Shown here in pieces: positions 1 to 6,592 of a stretch of 64,000 bases of DNA. The DNA lies in contig NZ_JABCPZ010000010.1 in assembly GCF_013283785.1 (NCBI RefSeq), positions 35,128-99,127 on the forward strand, written 5' to 3'. The stretch is from Nonomuraea antri (lineage in GTDB: Bacteria; Actinomycetota; Actinomycetes; Streptosporangiales; Streptosporangiaceae). Position 1 is the stretch's first letter; each line of letters begins with the position of its first letter. The translations under genes and the position numbers were made by a program. Below the pieces are notes generated by a model. That model made no database searches, was not told where the DNA came from, and was given only the letters and a program-made list of their open reading frames with translations.

Positions 1-250
1 CTTCACCGACGTCGCCCCAGCCGTGGAGTGGCTGGAGGCCAAGTACGACGCAGCCCGCTCCGCCCTGCTCACCCCGGAACGCATTCCGCTGTCCGACCGG
101 CTGGCCAACGCCCGCGATCTGCTGCCACGCGGGGTGGACGTGCAGTGGGGCGAATGGCTGAGCGGCGGCCGGTTCATCACGCTCGGCATGGTCTGCTGCC
201 CGAACCGACACACCCCGCATTCCTGCCCCACCAGCGGCCGAACAGGATGA
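1..250 (+). CDS. C-terminal part of an unidentified protein, truncated at the left edge
   Basis: An open frame runs from base 2 to a TGA at 248-250. No start is visible, so the true beginning is outside the window. The 82 visible residues include a Cys pair (VCCPNR) and a late Cys near the end, which could be a metal site. I recognise no family. It is on the same strand as, and 19 bases before, the hydroxymethylase-like gene, so it probably belongs to the same operon. Confidence 0.6.
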   Translation, partial: FTDVAPAVEWLEAKYDAARSALLTPERIPLSDRLANARDLLPRGVDVQWGEWLSGGRFITLGMVCCPNRHTPHSCPTSGRTG

Positions 251-269
251 CCGGAGATGGAGAACTGAC

Positions 270-1280
270 GTGACACCTGAGACCGCAGAAACCTTCCACG
301 AGGCGTACCCGCGCGTGCTGGACCAGGTCACGACGTGCCCGGAGTACCGCATCTCCACGCGCGGCAACACGTCGCTGGAACTGCTGGACGTCTCCTTCCG
401 GGTTGCCGACCCGATCCAGCGGCTGCCGTACCTGGTCAGCCGACCCATCAACCTGGCCTACAACTGGGCCGAGGTGGTGTGGTACTGGTTCGGCCGCGAC
501 GACCTCGACATGATCGGCTACTACGCGCCGCAGATGGCTCAGAACAGCCACGACGGGCGCACGCTCACCGGCACCGCCTACGGGCCGCCGCTGTTCAACG
601 AGGGTCCGGACGGCCGCTCGCAGTGGCAGCGCGTGTTGGATCTGCTGGTCAAGGACAACGACAGCAAACGCGCCGTGCTGACGATCTTCCGCCCGGAGGA
701 ACTGGCCGTCGACAGCAACCCGGATGTGTCTTGCACCATCGCCGCCCAATTCTTCCTGCGGGAGAACGGGCTGAACCTGACGTGCTACATGCGCGGCAAC
801 GACGCGTTCATGGGACTGCCCAGCGACTTCTTCTCCTTCACCGTGCTGCAGGAACTGGCCGCTCGCCTGATCGGCGTCCCGGTCGGCTACTACACCCACC
901 ATGTCGGGTCGATGCATGTCAACATGCCCAACCGGCCCAAGGTGCGCAAGATCCTCGCAGAGATCAGCGGCGAGGACTACCGGCCGCCGGCCTTCCGCTT
1001 TCCGATCATGCCGGTCGATTCGTGCATCAGCTCGTTGCGGCTGCTCGTGCGGGAGGAGGAGCGGCTGCGCACCGACACCCACCGGCACACCGTACGAAGC
1101 GTCGCCGAGACCGGGCTGCACCCCTACTGGCAGCAGGTGTTGCTCATCTGGGAGGTGTACCGGCAGATCATCCACACCGAATGCGCCGTCAGCGGCGAGG
1201 TGCTGTCCGCGCTGGATCCGGGCTACCGGTGGCTGATCGGCCGCCGCTGGCCGGCCCGCATGCCCGAGGCGGCGGTATGA
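270..1280 (+). CDS. Thymidylate-synthase-fold enzyme, probable deoxycytidylate/cytidylate hydroxymethylase
   Basis: 336 residues, GTG start after a GGAGATGGAG ribosome site. The sequence follows the ThyA catalytic core: Cys155 (in VSCTIA) lies exactly 20 residues before Arg175 of MRGNDAFMGLPSD, as Cys146 and Arg166 do in E. coli TS. Asp178 matches Asp169, and His216 (GSMHVN) matches His207. The residue matching Asn177, which reads the uracil ring in TS, is Asp186 here (GLPSD). In the TS family this Asn-to-Asp change goes with cytosine substrates (T4 dCMP hydroxymethylase, MilA). The Tyr209 equivalent is Asn. I infer 5-hydroxymethylation of dCMP or CMP using methylene-tetrahydrofolate. The stop overlaps the NDK-like start (ATGA), indicating translational coupling. 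Confidence 0.8.
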   Translation: MTPETAETFHEAYPRVLDQVTTCPEYRISTRGNTSLELLDVSFRVADPIQRLPYLVSRPINLAYNWAEVVWYWFGRDDLDMIGYYAPQMAQNSHDGRTLTGTAYGPPLFNEGPDGRSQWQRVLDLLVKDNDSKRAVLTIFRPEELAVDSNPDVSCTIAAQFFLRENGLNLTCYMRGNDAFMGLPSDFFSFTVLQELAARLIGVPVGYYTHHVGSMHVNMPNRPKVRKILAEISGEDYRPPAFRFPIMPVDSCISSLRLLVREEERLRTDTHRHTVRSVAETGLHPYWQQVLLIWEVYRQIIHTECAVSGEVLSALDPGYRWLIGRRWPARMPEAAV

Positions 1281-1792
1281 CACCGCCACGGGACGGCTGG
1301 GAACGCTGGACGATCATCTTGTGCAAGCCGGACGCCACCCACCGTGGCCTCGTGCTGCCCATCCTGGAATGGATCGAGGGCAGCGTGGACATCGTCAAGG
1401 CGCGCGAGGTCGTCGTCACCGAACAGCAGATCCTCGCCCACTACGCCGACATGCTCACGCTGCAGCACCGCTTCAGCTTCGACGTCCGCGCCGACTTGAT
1501 CAGCCACTACGTCGGCAGCACGGTCACCGTCGCGCTCGGCCACGGCGACAGCGACGACACCGCCCAGCGGGTGCGTGACCTGCTCGGCCACTACGACCCG
1601 TCCCGCGCCCCGTCGTACACCATCCGCGGCCACTACGGCATCGACAGCGCCGAGCGGGCAACCGCGGAGGGCCGATTCATTCACAACCTGGTCCACTCCA
1701 GCGACCACGCCAAGGACGCCGAAGCCGATTTCATGATCTGGTTCGGCGACCCCTACCGGCACATCCTCACCCAGGAGGCCCGAGCACGATGA
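1277..1792 (+). CDS. Nucleoside diphosphate kinase-like protein
   Basis: 171 residues, ATG start overlapping the upstream stop. The N-terminal KPDATHRG (about residues 17-24) matches the KPDAxxRG signature of NDKs. TIRGHYG (115-121) and the active-site stretch NLVHSSD (137-143) are present, so the phospho-accepting His140 is kept. It is longer than typical bacterial NDKs (about 140 residues) because of a different N-terminal edge and an insert around residues 122-134. An NDK next to a hydroxymethylase suggests conversion of the modified diphosphate to a triphosphate for polymerisation. Substrate preference is inference. The last codon overlaps the radical SAM start. Confidence 0.8.
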   Translation: MTPPRDGWERWTIILCKPDATHRGLVLPILEWIEGSVDIVKAREVVVTEQQILAHYADMLTLQHRFSFDVRADLISHYVGSTVTVALGHGDSDDTAQRVRDLLGHYDPSRAPSYTIRGHYGIDSAERATAEGRFIHNLVHSSDHAKDAEADFMIWFGDPYRHILTQEARAR

Positions 1793-3057
1793 CCCGGCAT
1801 CCCGCCCACCTTGGCGACACCATCCCCACCGGGCCGGCGCATCTGCGGCTGATACCCACCAGCGAGCAGACGCAGCTCGACCCGTACATGGCGCAGATCG
1901 TCACCAACCGCAAGTCCGGGATCAGCCTCAACCACATCATCGGCTGCCCGCTCGACTGCGGCTACTGCGTGCGCCACTTCTGGGGCAACTTCGAGCAGAA
2001 GATCCCCCAACTGCTCGTCCCCACCGATGAGGCGGTCCGGCTGCTGGTCAACCATCCCGAGTTCCTGGACCACACCACACCGATCCAACTCTTCAACAAG
2101 GCGACCGACCCGTTCCTGCCGGGCGTCAAACCCCACACCTTCGCCGTCTTGGAGGACCTCGATCGGCAAGGCCTGACCAACCTGGTGCTGATCATCACCC
2201 GCTTCCACGTCACCCAGGCCGACATGGACCGGCTGGAAAGCCTGCACTACGTCCGGCCGACGCTGCTGATCACCTACTCCGGCATCCGGGACGACCGGGT
2301 GGAGCCGATCGGCAAGTCCACCACCACCGTCGACTCCATCATCACCGCGGCCCGCCACAGCGAGCGGACGAAGGTGATCCTTTACTGGCGGCCGATCGTG
2401 CCCGGCTGGAACGACGACTGCGCCTCGATGGCGCACGTGCTCGGCGTCGCCGCCGACGCCGGCGTGGACGCGCTCGTGTTCACCGGCTACTACCACAAGG
2501 AGGAGAACGCCACCTACCTGCGGGAGATGGGCGTGCCCGTGCCGTACGGCGACGACTGGCAGCGCCGCAAGATGCTGCCCGCCGACCTGGACGCCCGCGT
2601 CGTCGAGGCATGGCGCGACTCCGGCATCAGCGTGCCACTGTTCCGCAAGACGTCCTGCGGCGTCACCGCGTCCTGGCAGCTCCCCGACTACAACGGCCAC
2701 CTGGGCGTGCCCGAGCTGTGCGACATCTGCCCGCCCGAGCAGGTCGCCCGCTGTGCCGAAGCGCTCAAGGCCCCCACCGACGAGCAGGTGCGGGACGCGC
2801 TCGACCTGTTCGACTTCGACCCGGACACGCCGTTCCTCATCGAGCACGGGCACGTCCTGACCGCCAAGCTCGGCGAGCAGCGCCGATACGCCCTGCAGCA
2901 CCTGTTCGGCTACCAGTTCTGGGAGGTCGAACACCCGCACGTGCACGCCGCACACGGCCGGGCTCTGCAAGGCTACGAACTGACCCCGGCCGAGCAGGAA
3001 GCGCTCGACGGAGCACGCGAACGCCTCGCGGCCGCCGCCCGCCACGAAGACGACTGA
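1789..3057 (+). CDS. Radical SAM protein with an additional C-terminal cysteine set
   Basis: 422 residues, ATG start in an ATGA overlap. Cys53, Cys57 and Cys60 in CPLDCGYC form the CxxxCxxC motif that binds the SAM-cleaving 4Fe-4S cluster. Later segments (YSGIRDDRVEPIG, YWRPIVPGWND) resemble the SplB/COG1533 group of radical SAM proteins. Cys290, Cys311, Cys314 and Cys322 form a second group that could hold an auxiliary cluster. A region rich in His and aromatic residues follows (roughly 340-400). Coupling to a TS-fold enzyme and an NDK suggests a nucleotide or DNA-base substrate. The actual reaction cannot be read from the sequence. Confidence 0.78.
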   Translation: MTRHPAHLGDTIPTGPAHLRLIPTSEQTQLDPYMAQIVTNRKSGISLNHIIGCPLDCGYCVRHFWGNFEQKIPQLLVPTDEAVRLLVNHPEFLDHTTPIQLFNKATDPFLPGVKPHTFAVLEDLDRQGLTNLVLIITRFHVTQADMDRLESLHYVRPTLLITYSGIRDDRVEPIGKSTTTVDSIITAARHSERTKVILYWRPIVPGWNDDCASMAHVLGVAADAGVDALVFTGYYHKEENATYLREMGVPVPYGDDWQRRKMLPADLDARVVEAWRDSGISVPLFRKTSCGVTASWQLPDYNGHLGVPELCDICPPEQVARCAEALKAPTDEQVRDALDLFDFDPDTPFLIEHGHVLTAKLGEQRRYALQHLFGYQFWEVEHPHVHAAHGRALQGYELTPAEQEALDGARERLAAAARHEDD

Positions 3058-3073
3058 CCAGGAGCACACACCG

Positions 3074-3721
3074 ATGCCAGAGCTGCCGTGGACGGACGCC
3101 GACCTCGTCGTCATCGACCTGGAAGGCACCGGCGGGCAGGACCGCCGCGACGAGGCGATCCTGGAGATCGCCATCGTCCCCCTGGCCGATGGCCGGCCCG
3201 ACATGCGCGCCGCGTGGGACACCACCATCAACCCGGGCCGGTGGATCAACCCTCGCCCCTGGATCTCCCCCGGTCTCACCGGGGACGCGCTCGCGGGCGC
3301 CCCTACGCTCGACGAGCTGCGCGACACGATCGTGAAGAAGCTGAGCGGGCGCGTCCTGGTCGGCCACAACGTGGGCGTGGACTGGCGGCTCCTCCACCTG
3401 CGGCTCCCCGAGCTGGAGCCCGCGGGGCTCATCGACACCGCCGCGCTGACCCGGCACCTGCGGCCGGACATCAAGCGGTGGAACCTGGCCGGGCTGCTCG
3501 ACCAGTACACCCTCACCGACCACGTGAACGCTCTGGTACCTCATGGCCGGCCGCACCGGGCGCTGTGGGACGCGGTGGGCGCTGCGCTGCTCCTGGCCGA
3601 GTTGGTCAGCCAGCTTCCGGACACGGCTGATACCTCACTATCTGTGCTTCAGCATGTCGCCGGGCGTGCGCCGGCAGAGTCGGCGCCTGCGGAACCTGAT
3701 CAGCTCACACTCGACTTGTAA
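3074..3721 (+). CDS. DnaQ-like 3'-5' exonuclease (DEDDh family)
   Basis: 215 residues, ATG start after an AGGAG site, 16 bases past the radical SAM stop. ExoI DLEGTG (Asp15, Glu17), a central HNVGVD stretch (ExoII Asp) and a C-terminal HRALWDA (ExoIII His and Asp) give the full DEDDh set, so it should be catalytically active. It is the last gene of the + strand operon and is followed by hairpins. In this context it could edit DNA, recycle nucleotides or degrade unmodified DNA; the sequence does not decide. A second, divergent DEDDh enzyme is encoded at 62049-62759. Confidence 0.85.
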   Translation: MPELPWTDADLVVIDLEGTGGQDRRDEAILEIAIVPLADGRPDMRAAWDTTINPGRWINPRPWISPGLTGDALAGAPTLDELRDTIVKKLSGRVLVGHNVGVDWRLLHLRLPELEPAGLIDTAALTRHLRPDIKRWNLAGLLDQYTLTDHVNALVPHGRPHRALWDAVGAALLLAELVSQLPDTADTSLSVLQHVAGRAPAESAPAEPDQLTLDL

Positions 3722-3734
3722 GGCTTTCCTCCCG

Positions 3735-3769
3735 GCTGCAGGGCCAGACCCCCGTGATGGCCCTGCAGC
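3735..3769 (+). terminator. Hairpin after the exonuclease gene
   Basis: Perfect 11-bp inverted repeat (GCTGCAGGGCC and its complement) with a 13-base loop, starting 14 bases after the stop. No long T run follows. Confidence 0.5.
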
Positions 3770-3797
3770 ACCCGCCCCAGGCTGTCCCCTGCGGCGT

Positions 3798-3838
3798 TGG
3801 CCGTGGGGCGGCGCTTGCGGACCGTCGCCCCACGGCCA
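3798..3838. terminator. Second hairpin in the convergent intergenic region
   Basis: Thirteen-bp perfect arms (TGGCCGTGGGGCG and its complement) around a 15-base loop. It lies between the hairpins at 3735-3769 and 3877-3921, in the space where the + strand operon and the - strand late operon converge. Confidence 0.45.
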
Positions 3839-3876
3839 TTCTTGCGCCGAGAGCTCGACATCTCGCGGAACGCAAA

Positions 3877-3921
3877 AGAGCGCCCCGCCCCTCCCGGCGA
3901 ACGGGAGGAGCGGGGCGCTCT
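3877..3921. terminator. Strong bidirectional hairpin between converging operons
   Basis: Twenty-base arms with one mismatch around a 5-base loop. An AAAA run precedes the hairpin on the + strand, giving a U run on the - strand transcript, so it suits termination of the late (holin/lysin) operon. Confidence 0.7.
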
Positions 3922-3936
3922 GGTGAACAGCATGAC

Positions 3937-4197
3937 CTATCGCTGATCGGCCGGGAGGTCCGGACGCGGCGTGTGCCGAGCCTTCCAACCGGCCAGGGCC
4001 GCCAGCGCGGTCGGCACCAGCGGCAGCGTGATCGCCTCGATCCAGTCGGGCAGGAACGCGATCATGCTGGGGTCGTCAGCGACCGCCTGCAGCACCGCCA
4101 TGCCAGCGACACCGGCGAGGTAAGCCGTCAGGCCCATCGCCTTGACCTTGGTCTCGACCGGCGGCTTAGAGTAGGTGACCTGAGGATCTGCGTGCAT
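3937..4197 (-). CDS. Holin
   Basis: 86 residues, ATG start. A cytoplasmic N-terminus is followed by two hydrophobic segments (about residues 22-40 and 52-68) separated by a short polar turn, then a basic tail. This is the usual small two-helix holin shape of actinophages. It is the last gene of the late operon, close to the amidase endolysin, which supports a role in membrane permeabilisation at lysis. Assignment rests on topology and position. Confidence 0.65.
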   Translation of the reverse strand: MHADPQVTYSKPPVETKVKAMGLTAYLAGVAGMAVLQAVADDPSMIAFLPDWIEAITLPLVPTALAALAGWKARHTPRPDLPADQR

Positions 4198-4249
4198 GTG
4201 CCCCTCCTTCGGGACAGCCCGCCACCAGGGCGGAAGAACGAACGGAAGA

Positions 4250-4546
4250 TCAGGCGCGCGGGGGCCACGACCACTGACCGTGGTCCGAACCCTGCGAGCG
4301 CGACGTCGCCCAGTAGGAGTGATTGCCGTCCAGGAACACCTGGAGGTTCACCGCCGTCCCGGCGTCCTCGAAGGTGCGGGTGATGATCGCCGGGAGGACG
4401 TCGCCGAGCTTGGCCGGGGAGCGGATGACGCCCTGGCCGCCGAACGACTGCATCGACTCCAGGTTGATCATGGAGACGTCGTGGCCGGACAGCTTGTAGT
4501 GAACGATCCGGCCGATCGTCGGCGCGGTCTCGGTAGGGGTGGACAC
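4250..4546 (-). CDS. Small phage protein of the GRIV...W-W-P type
   Basis: 98 residues, ATG start. It begins with IGRIVHY and ends with QWSWPPRA. The same frame of motifs (TGRIVRY near the start, GTWHWP at the end) is seen in the 86-residue protein at 27534-27794, so the two are probably paralogues of a small family common in actinophages. Function unknown. It sits between the lysin and holin genes. Confidence 0.65.
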   Translation of the reverse strand: MSTPTETAPTIGRIVHYKLSGHDVSMINLESMQSFGGQGVIRSPAKLGDVLPAIITRTFEDAGTAVNLQVFLDGNHSYWATSRSQGSDHGQWSWPPRA

Positions 4547-4570
4547 AGGGTGCCTCCTTGGCGGATTGAA

Positions 4571-4594
4571 GCCGAAAGCGGTACCGCAATCAGC
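4571..4594 (-). repeat. Dispersed 24-bp palindromic element, copy 1
   Basis: Read on the - strand it is GCTGATTGCGG, spacer TA, CCGCTTTCGGC. It supplies the TGA stop of the amidase gene and ends 25 bases before the next start. The AATC-type half comes first here, the reverse of most copies. Confidence 0.75.
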
Positions 4595-5552
4595 GATTGA
4601 ACATGGCGATCTTGGCCATGGTCACCTTCTCGACCACCGCCGCGGCGTCGGTCGGGTTGATGATCCGTAGCCGGAGCTGGGTCTTGCTGTTGAGCCCGAA
4701 CTGGCCACCGATACTGTGCTCCACGCGGCCGTTGGCGTCCGCGCGCACGCTCAGCCGCCAGGCGTCGTCCTCGAACTTCTCGCCGTCGCGGGAGTAGCGT
4801 GACCACGCCAGGTCGATCTCCGAACCCGGCTTCAGCCCGCGGACCTTGACCAGGCCGTCCACGATGCACCAGCGAGACTCCTTCGCCAGAACCGCGACGC
4901 CGTCCTCGGCGTGGCCGGGCGGGTCATCCGCGTACTCGATGTGCCAGCGCACCGCCAGCGCGCCGCCGGCCGGGGCCTCCTGGTCCTCACCGGCACCCAG
5001 AGAGATCACCTCGGGCACGTCTTCCTCCTGCTTGATCGGCGCTCCGGGACTCTTGAGCAGCGCGGCCACCCGCCCTCGGAACGTGTTCATGTTGACGCTG
5101 TGCGGGTCCGGCTTCTGGGTGTTGACCTCCTTGTGGCCGCACACCCGAGACGCGGGCAGGTCGAACTCTCTGCACAACTCCGCGCAGAGCGCGTGATAGG
5201 CGTCGAGCTGCACCTGCGGCCACGGCGTGCGGCCGTCGTTTTCGGCCTCGATCCCGATGGACGCCCCGTTGCGGTGGTGCGGGCTGGTGCTCGGCGCGTT
5301 GTGCCAGCACCTCCCAGCCGCCACGATCCAGATACGGCCGGTGTGCTCCAGCCAGATGTGCGACAGCGGACCACGTAGTCCCGGCCGACCGGCGACCACG
5401 ACGTGCCGGTCACGCCACCCCGCGGTGTGGTGGCACACCACGCCCTCCACCGTGGGCTGCGGCCCGTGCCCACGCGACCGCCACCCGCCCACCTCCGTCA
5501 CCGGGAAACCCGTCTTTCGGGCCACGTCGGCGAGCTGCGTCAGCCACGGCAT
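4590..5552 (-). CDS. N-acetylmuramoyl-L-alanine amidase endolysin (Amidase_2 type)
   Basis: 320 residues. I chose the ATG at 5552 because AAGGGGGA lies at a good distance; an upstream TTG at 5558 is too close to it. The N-terminal half is a zinc amidase: VVCHHTAG (His41/42), a GIEAEN core, and CGHKEVNTQKPDP (His140, Lys146, Asp149). It would cleave the peptidoglycan amide bond at the end of infection. The C-terminal 150 residues are rich in beta-type sequence and probably bind the cell wall or form a structural domain; I do not recognise them. Confidence 0.88.
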   Translation of the reverse strand: MPWLTQLADVARKTGFPVTEVGGWRSRGHGPQPTVEGVVCHHTAGWRDRHVVVAGRPGLRGPLSHIWLEHTGRIWIVAAGRCWHNAPSTSPHHRNGASIGIEAENDGRTPWPQVQLDAYHALCAELCREFDLPASRVCGHKEVNTQKPDPHSVNMNTFRGRVAALLKSPGAPIKQEEDVPEVISLGAGEDQEAPAGGALAVRWHIEYADDPPGHAEDGVAVLAKESRWCIVDGLVKVRGLKPGSEIDLAWSRYSRDGEKFEDDAWRLSVRADANGRVEHSIGGQFGLNSKTQLRLRIINPTDAAAVVEKVTMAKIAMFNR

Positions 5553-5574
5553 GATCAATCCCCCTTGACTACGA

Positions 5575-5913
5575 TCAGCTTCGGGTGAGCTGAATCAGCG
5601 CGATCACCGTGCCCGCCACGGCGACCAGAATGGTGAAGACGGCGATGATCTGCTTGGTCCGGTCGGTGAGCTGCGTGCGCGTCACCGACTCCCGCTCGAC
5701 GACGTCAAGACGAGCCTCCAACGCTGCGTACCGAGCGTCAGCCGCCGCACGGTCCTGCTCAACCTGCCGGGCCAACTCAGCGTGGCGATCGTCCACTTGG
5801 TCGAGCCGCTGCAAGATGAGCTGCGTCAAGCCGTTGTTCTTCTCGAACCCCACCTCGACCAGGCGACGCAACTCCGATAGCGCGAGCGCGACGCTCGGAG
5901 CCTCCTCGGTCAC
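5575..5913 (-). CDS. Small coiled-coil protein with a C-terminal membrane anchor
   Basis: 112 residues, GTG start in a GTGA overlap with the upstream stop. The middle is a charged heptad-like helix (about residues 12-75). A hydrophobic segment (IIAVFTILVAVAGTVIALI) lies at the end and is followed by a short polar tail. Proteins of this shape are frequent near actinophage lysis genes and may act as accessory holins or spanin-like factors. That role is inference. Confidence 0.7.
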   Translation of the reverse strand: MTEEAPSVALALSELRRLVEVGFEKNNGLTQLILQRLDQVDDRHAELARQVEQDRAAADARYAALEARLDVVERESVTRTQLTDRTKQIIAVFTILVAVAGTVIALIQLTRS

Positions 5914-6581
5914 CCAGCACCGCCCGGGGCAGGGTGCATCCCCACGAACGTGCCCGGCGGCTTGAGCCCGAACGCCGGCCGCTGCGGCTTCTCCGACGTC
6001 GCACGAACCCACTCCACAGCCAGCACCCGTGCCTGCACCCGGGCAGGGTCCAGCCGGACACCGGTCCGCATCGGCGCGAGCGGGTCAGGCTCGGCCACTC
6101 GGTCCGAACCAACGTAGGCGAGAGCTGCGGCACGGTGGGCCTGGGGTGCGTCCTCAACGCGGACCAGGTGCTTCTTCACCGCAGCGATCCGCGCCAGGTG
6201 AGCCGCACTCCGCTCGGCATCCGGCACGCCCGGCGTCCACCACGCGGGCAGGCCGTGGATCTCCTCCATCAGCGCCGCCAGCGCCGGACTCTGCCAGGCC
6301 AGCGGATCGTCCCGGGCCGGCAGGTGCGGCTCGTGCAGAGCGACGTCGATCAGCGTGTCCACGTCGTCCGGGTCGAAGCCGTACTCAGCGCATCGCCACT
6401 CGAGCTCCGAGTTCGGCAGCATGCGCAGCCCGTGCGCGCCCGTCGCCGGGGCCACCTGGTAGATCCCCCACAGCGGTTCGCCGCCGTGCGGGACCGGCTG
6501 GCCGATCCCGGCCTGCGGGACGAGCAGGTCAGCAGCGGTGTAGGCCAGCTCCACATCCCACGTCTGCCACACCTCAACCAT
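5910..6581 (-). CDS. Unidentified protein downstream of tail fibre A
   Basis: 223 residues; the ATG at 6581 is chosen over an upstream GTG because GGGGG precedes it. It starts 12 bases past the fibre A stop. Trp- and Pro-rich with an acidic middle (FDPDDVDTLIDVALHEP) and a C-terminal RLDPARV stretch that resembles RIDPVKA in the protein after fibre B (9473-9946). It may therefore be one half of a duplicated fibre-plus-accessory unit. A chaperone or tail-tip accessory role is possible but not shown. Confidence 0.7.
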   Translation of the reverse strand: MVEVWQTWDVELAYTAADLLVPQAGIGQPVPHGGEPLWGIYQVAPATGAHGLRMLPNSELEWRCAEYGFDPDDVDTLIDVALHEPHLPARDDPLAWQSPALAALMEEIHGLPAWWTPGVPDAERSAAHLARIAAVKKHLVRVEDAPQAHRAAALAYVGSDRVAEPDPLAPMRTGVRLDPARVQARVLAVEWVRATSEKPQRPAFGLKPPGTFVGMHPAPGGAG

Positions 6582-6592
6582 GAAGCCCCCTG

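Noticed and set aside
177..3516. Long - strand open frames opposite the left-end enzymes (177-1289 and 1753-3516)
   Set aside because: High-GC shadow frames: low-complexity Arg/Ala/Val/Gly-rich translations, no motifs, while the + strand reads clear enzyme families.
1..3730. Interpretation of the left end as host chromosome flanking a prophage
   Set aside because: No att repeat or tRNA gene at the boundary, no housekeeping genes, and the integrase lies 32 kb away in the middle of phage genes. It cannot be fully excluded because the left edge is open.
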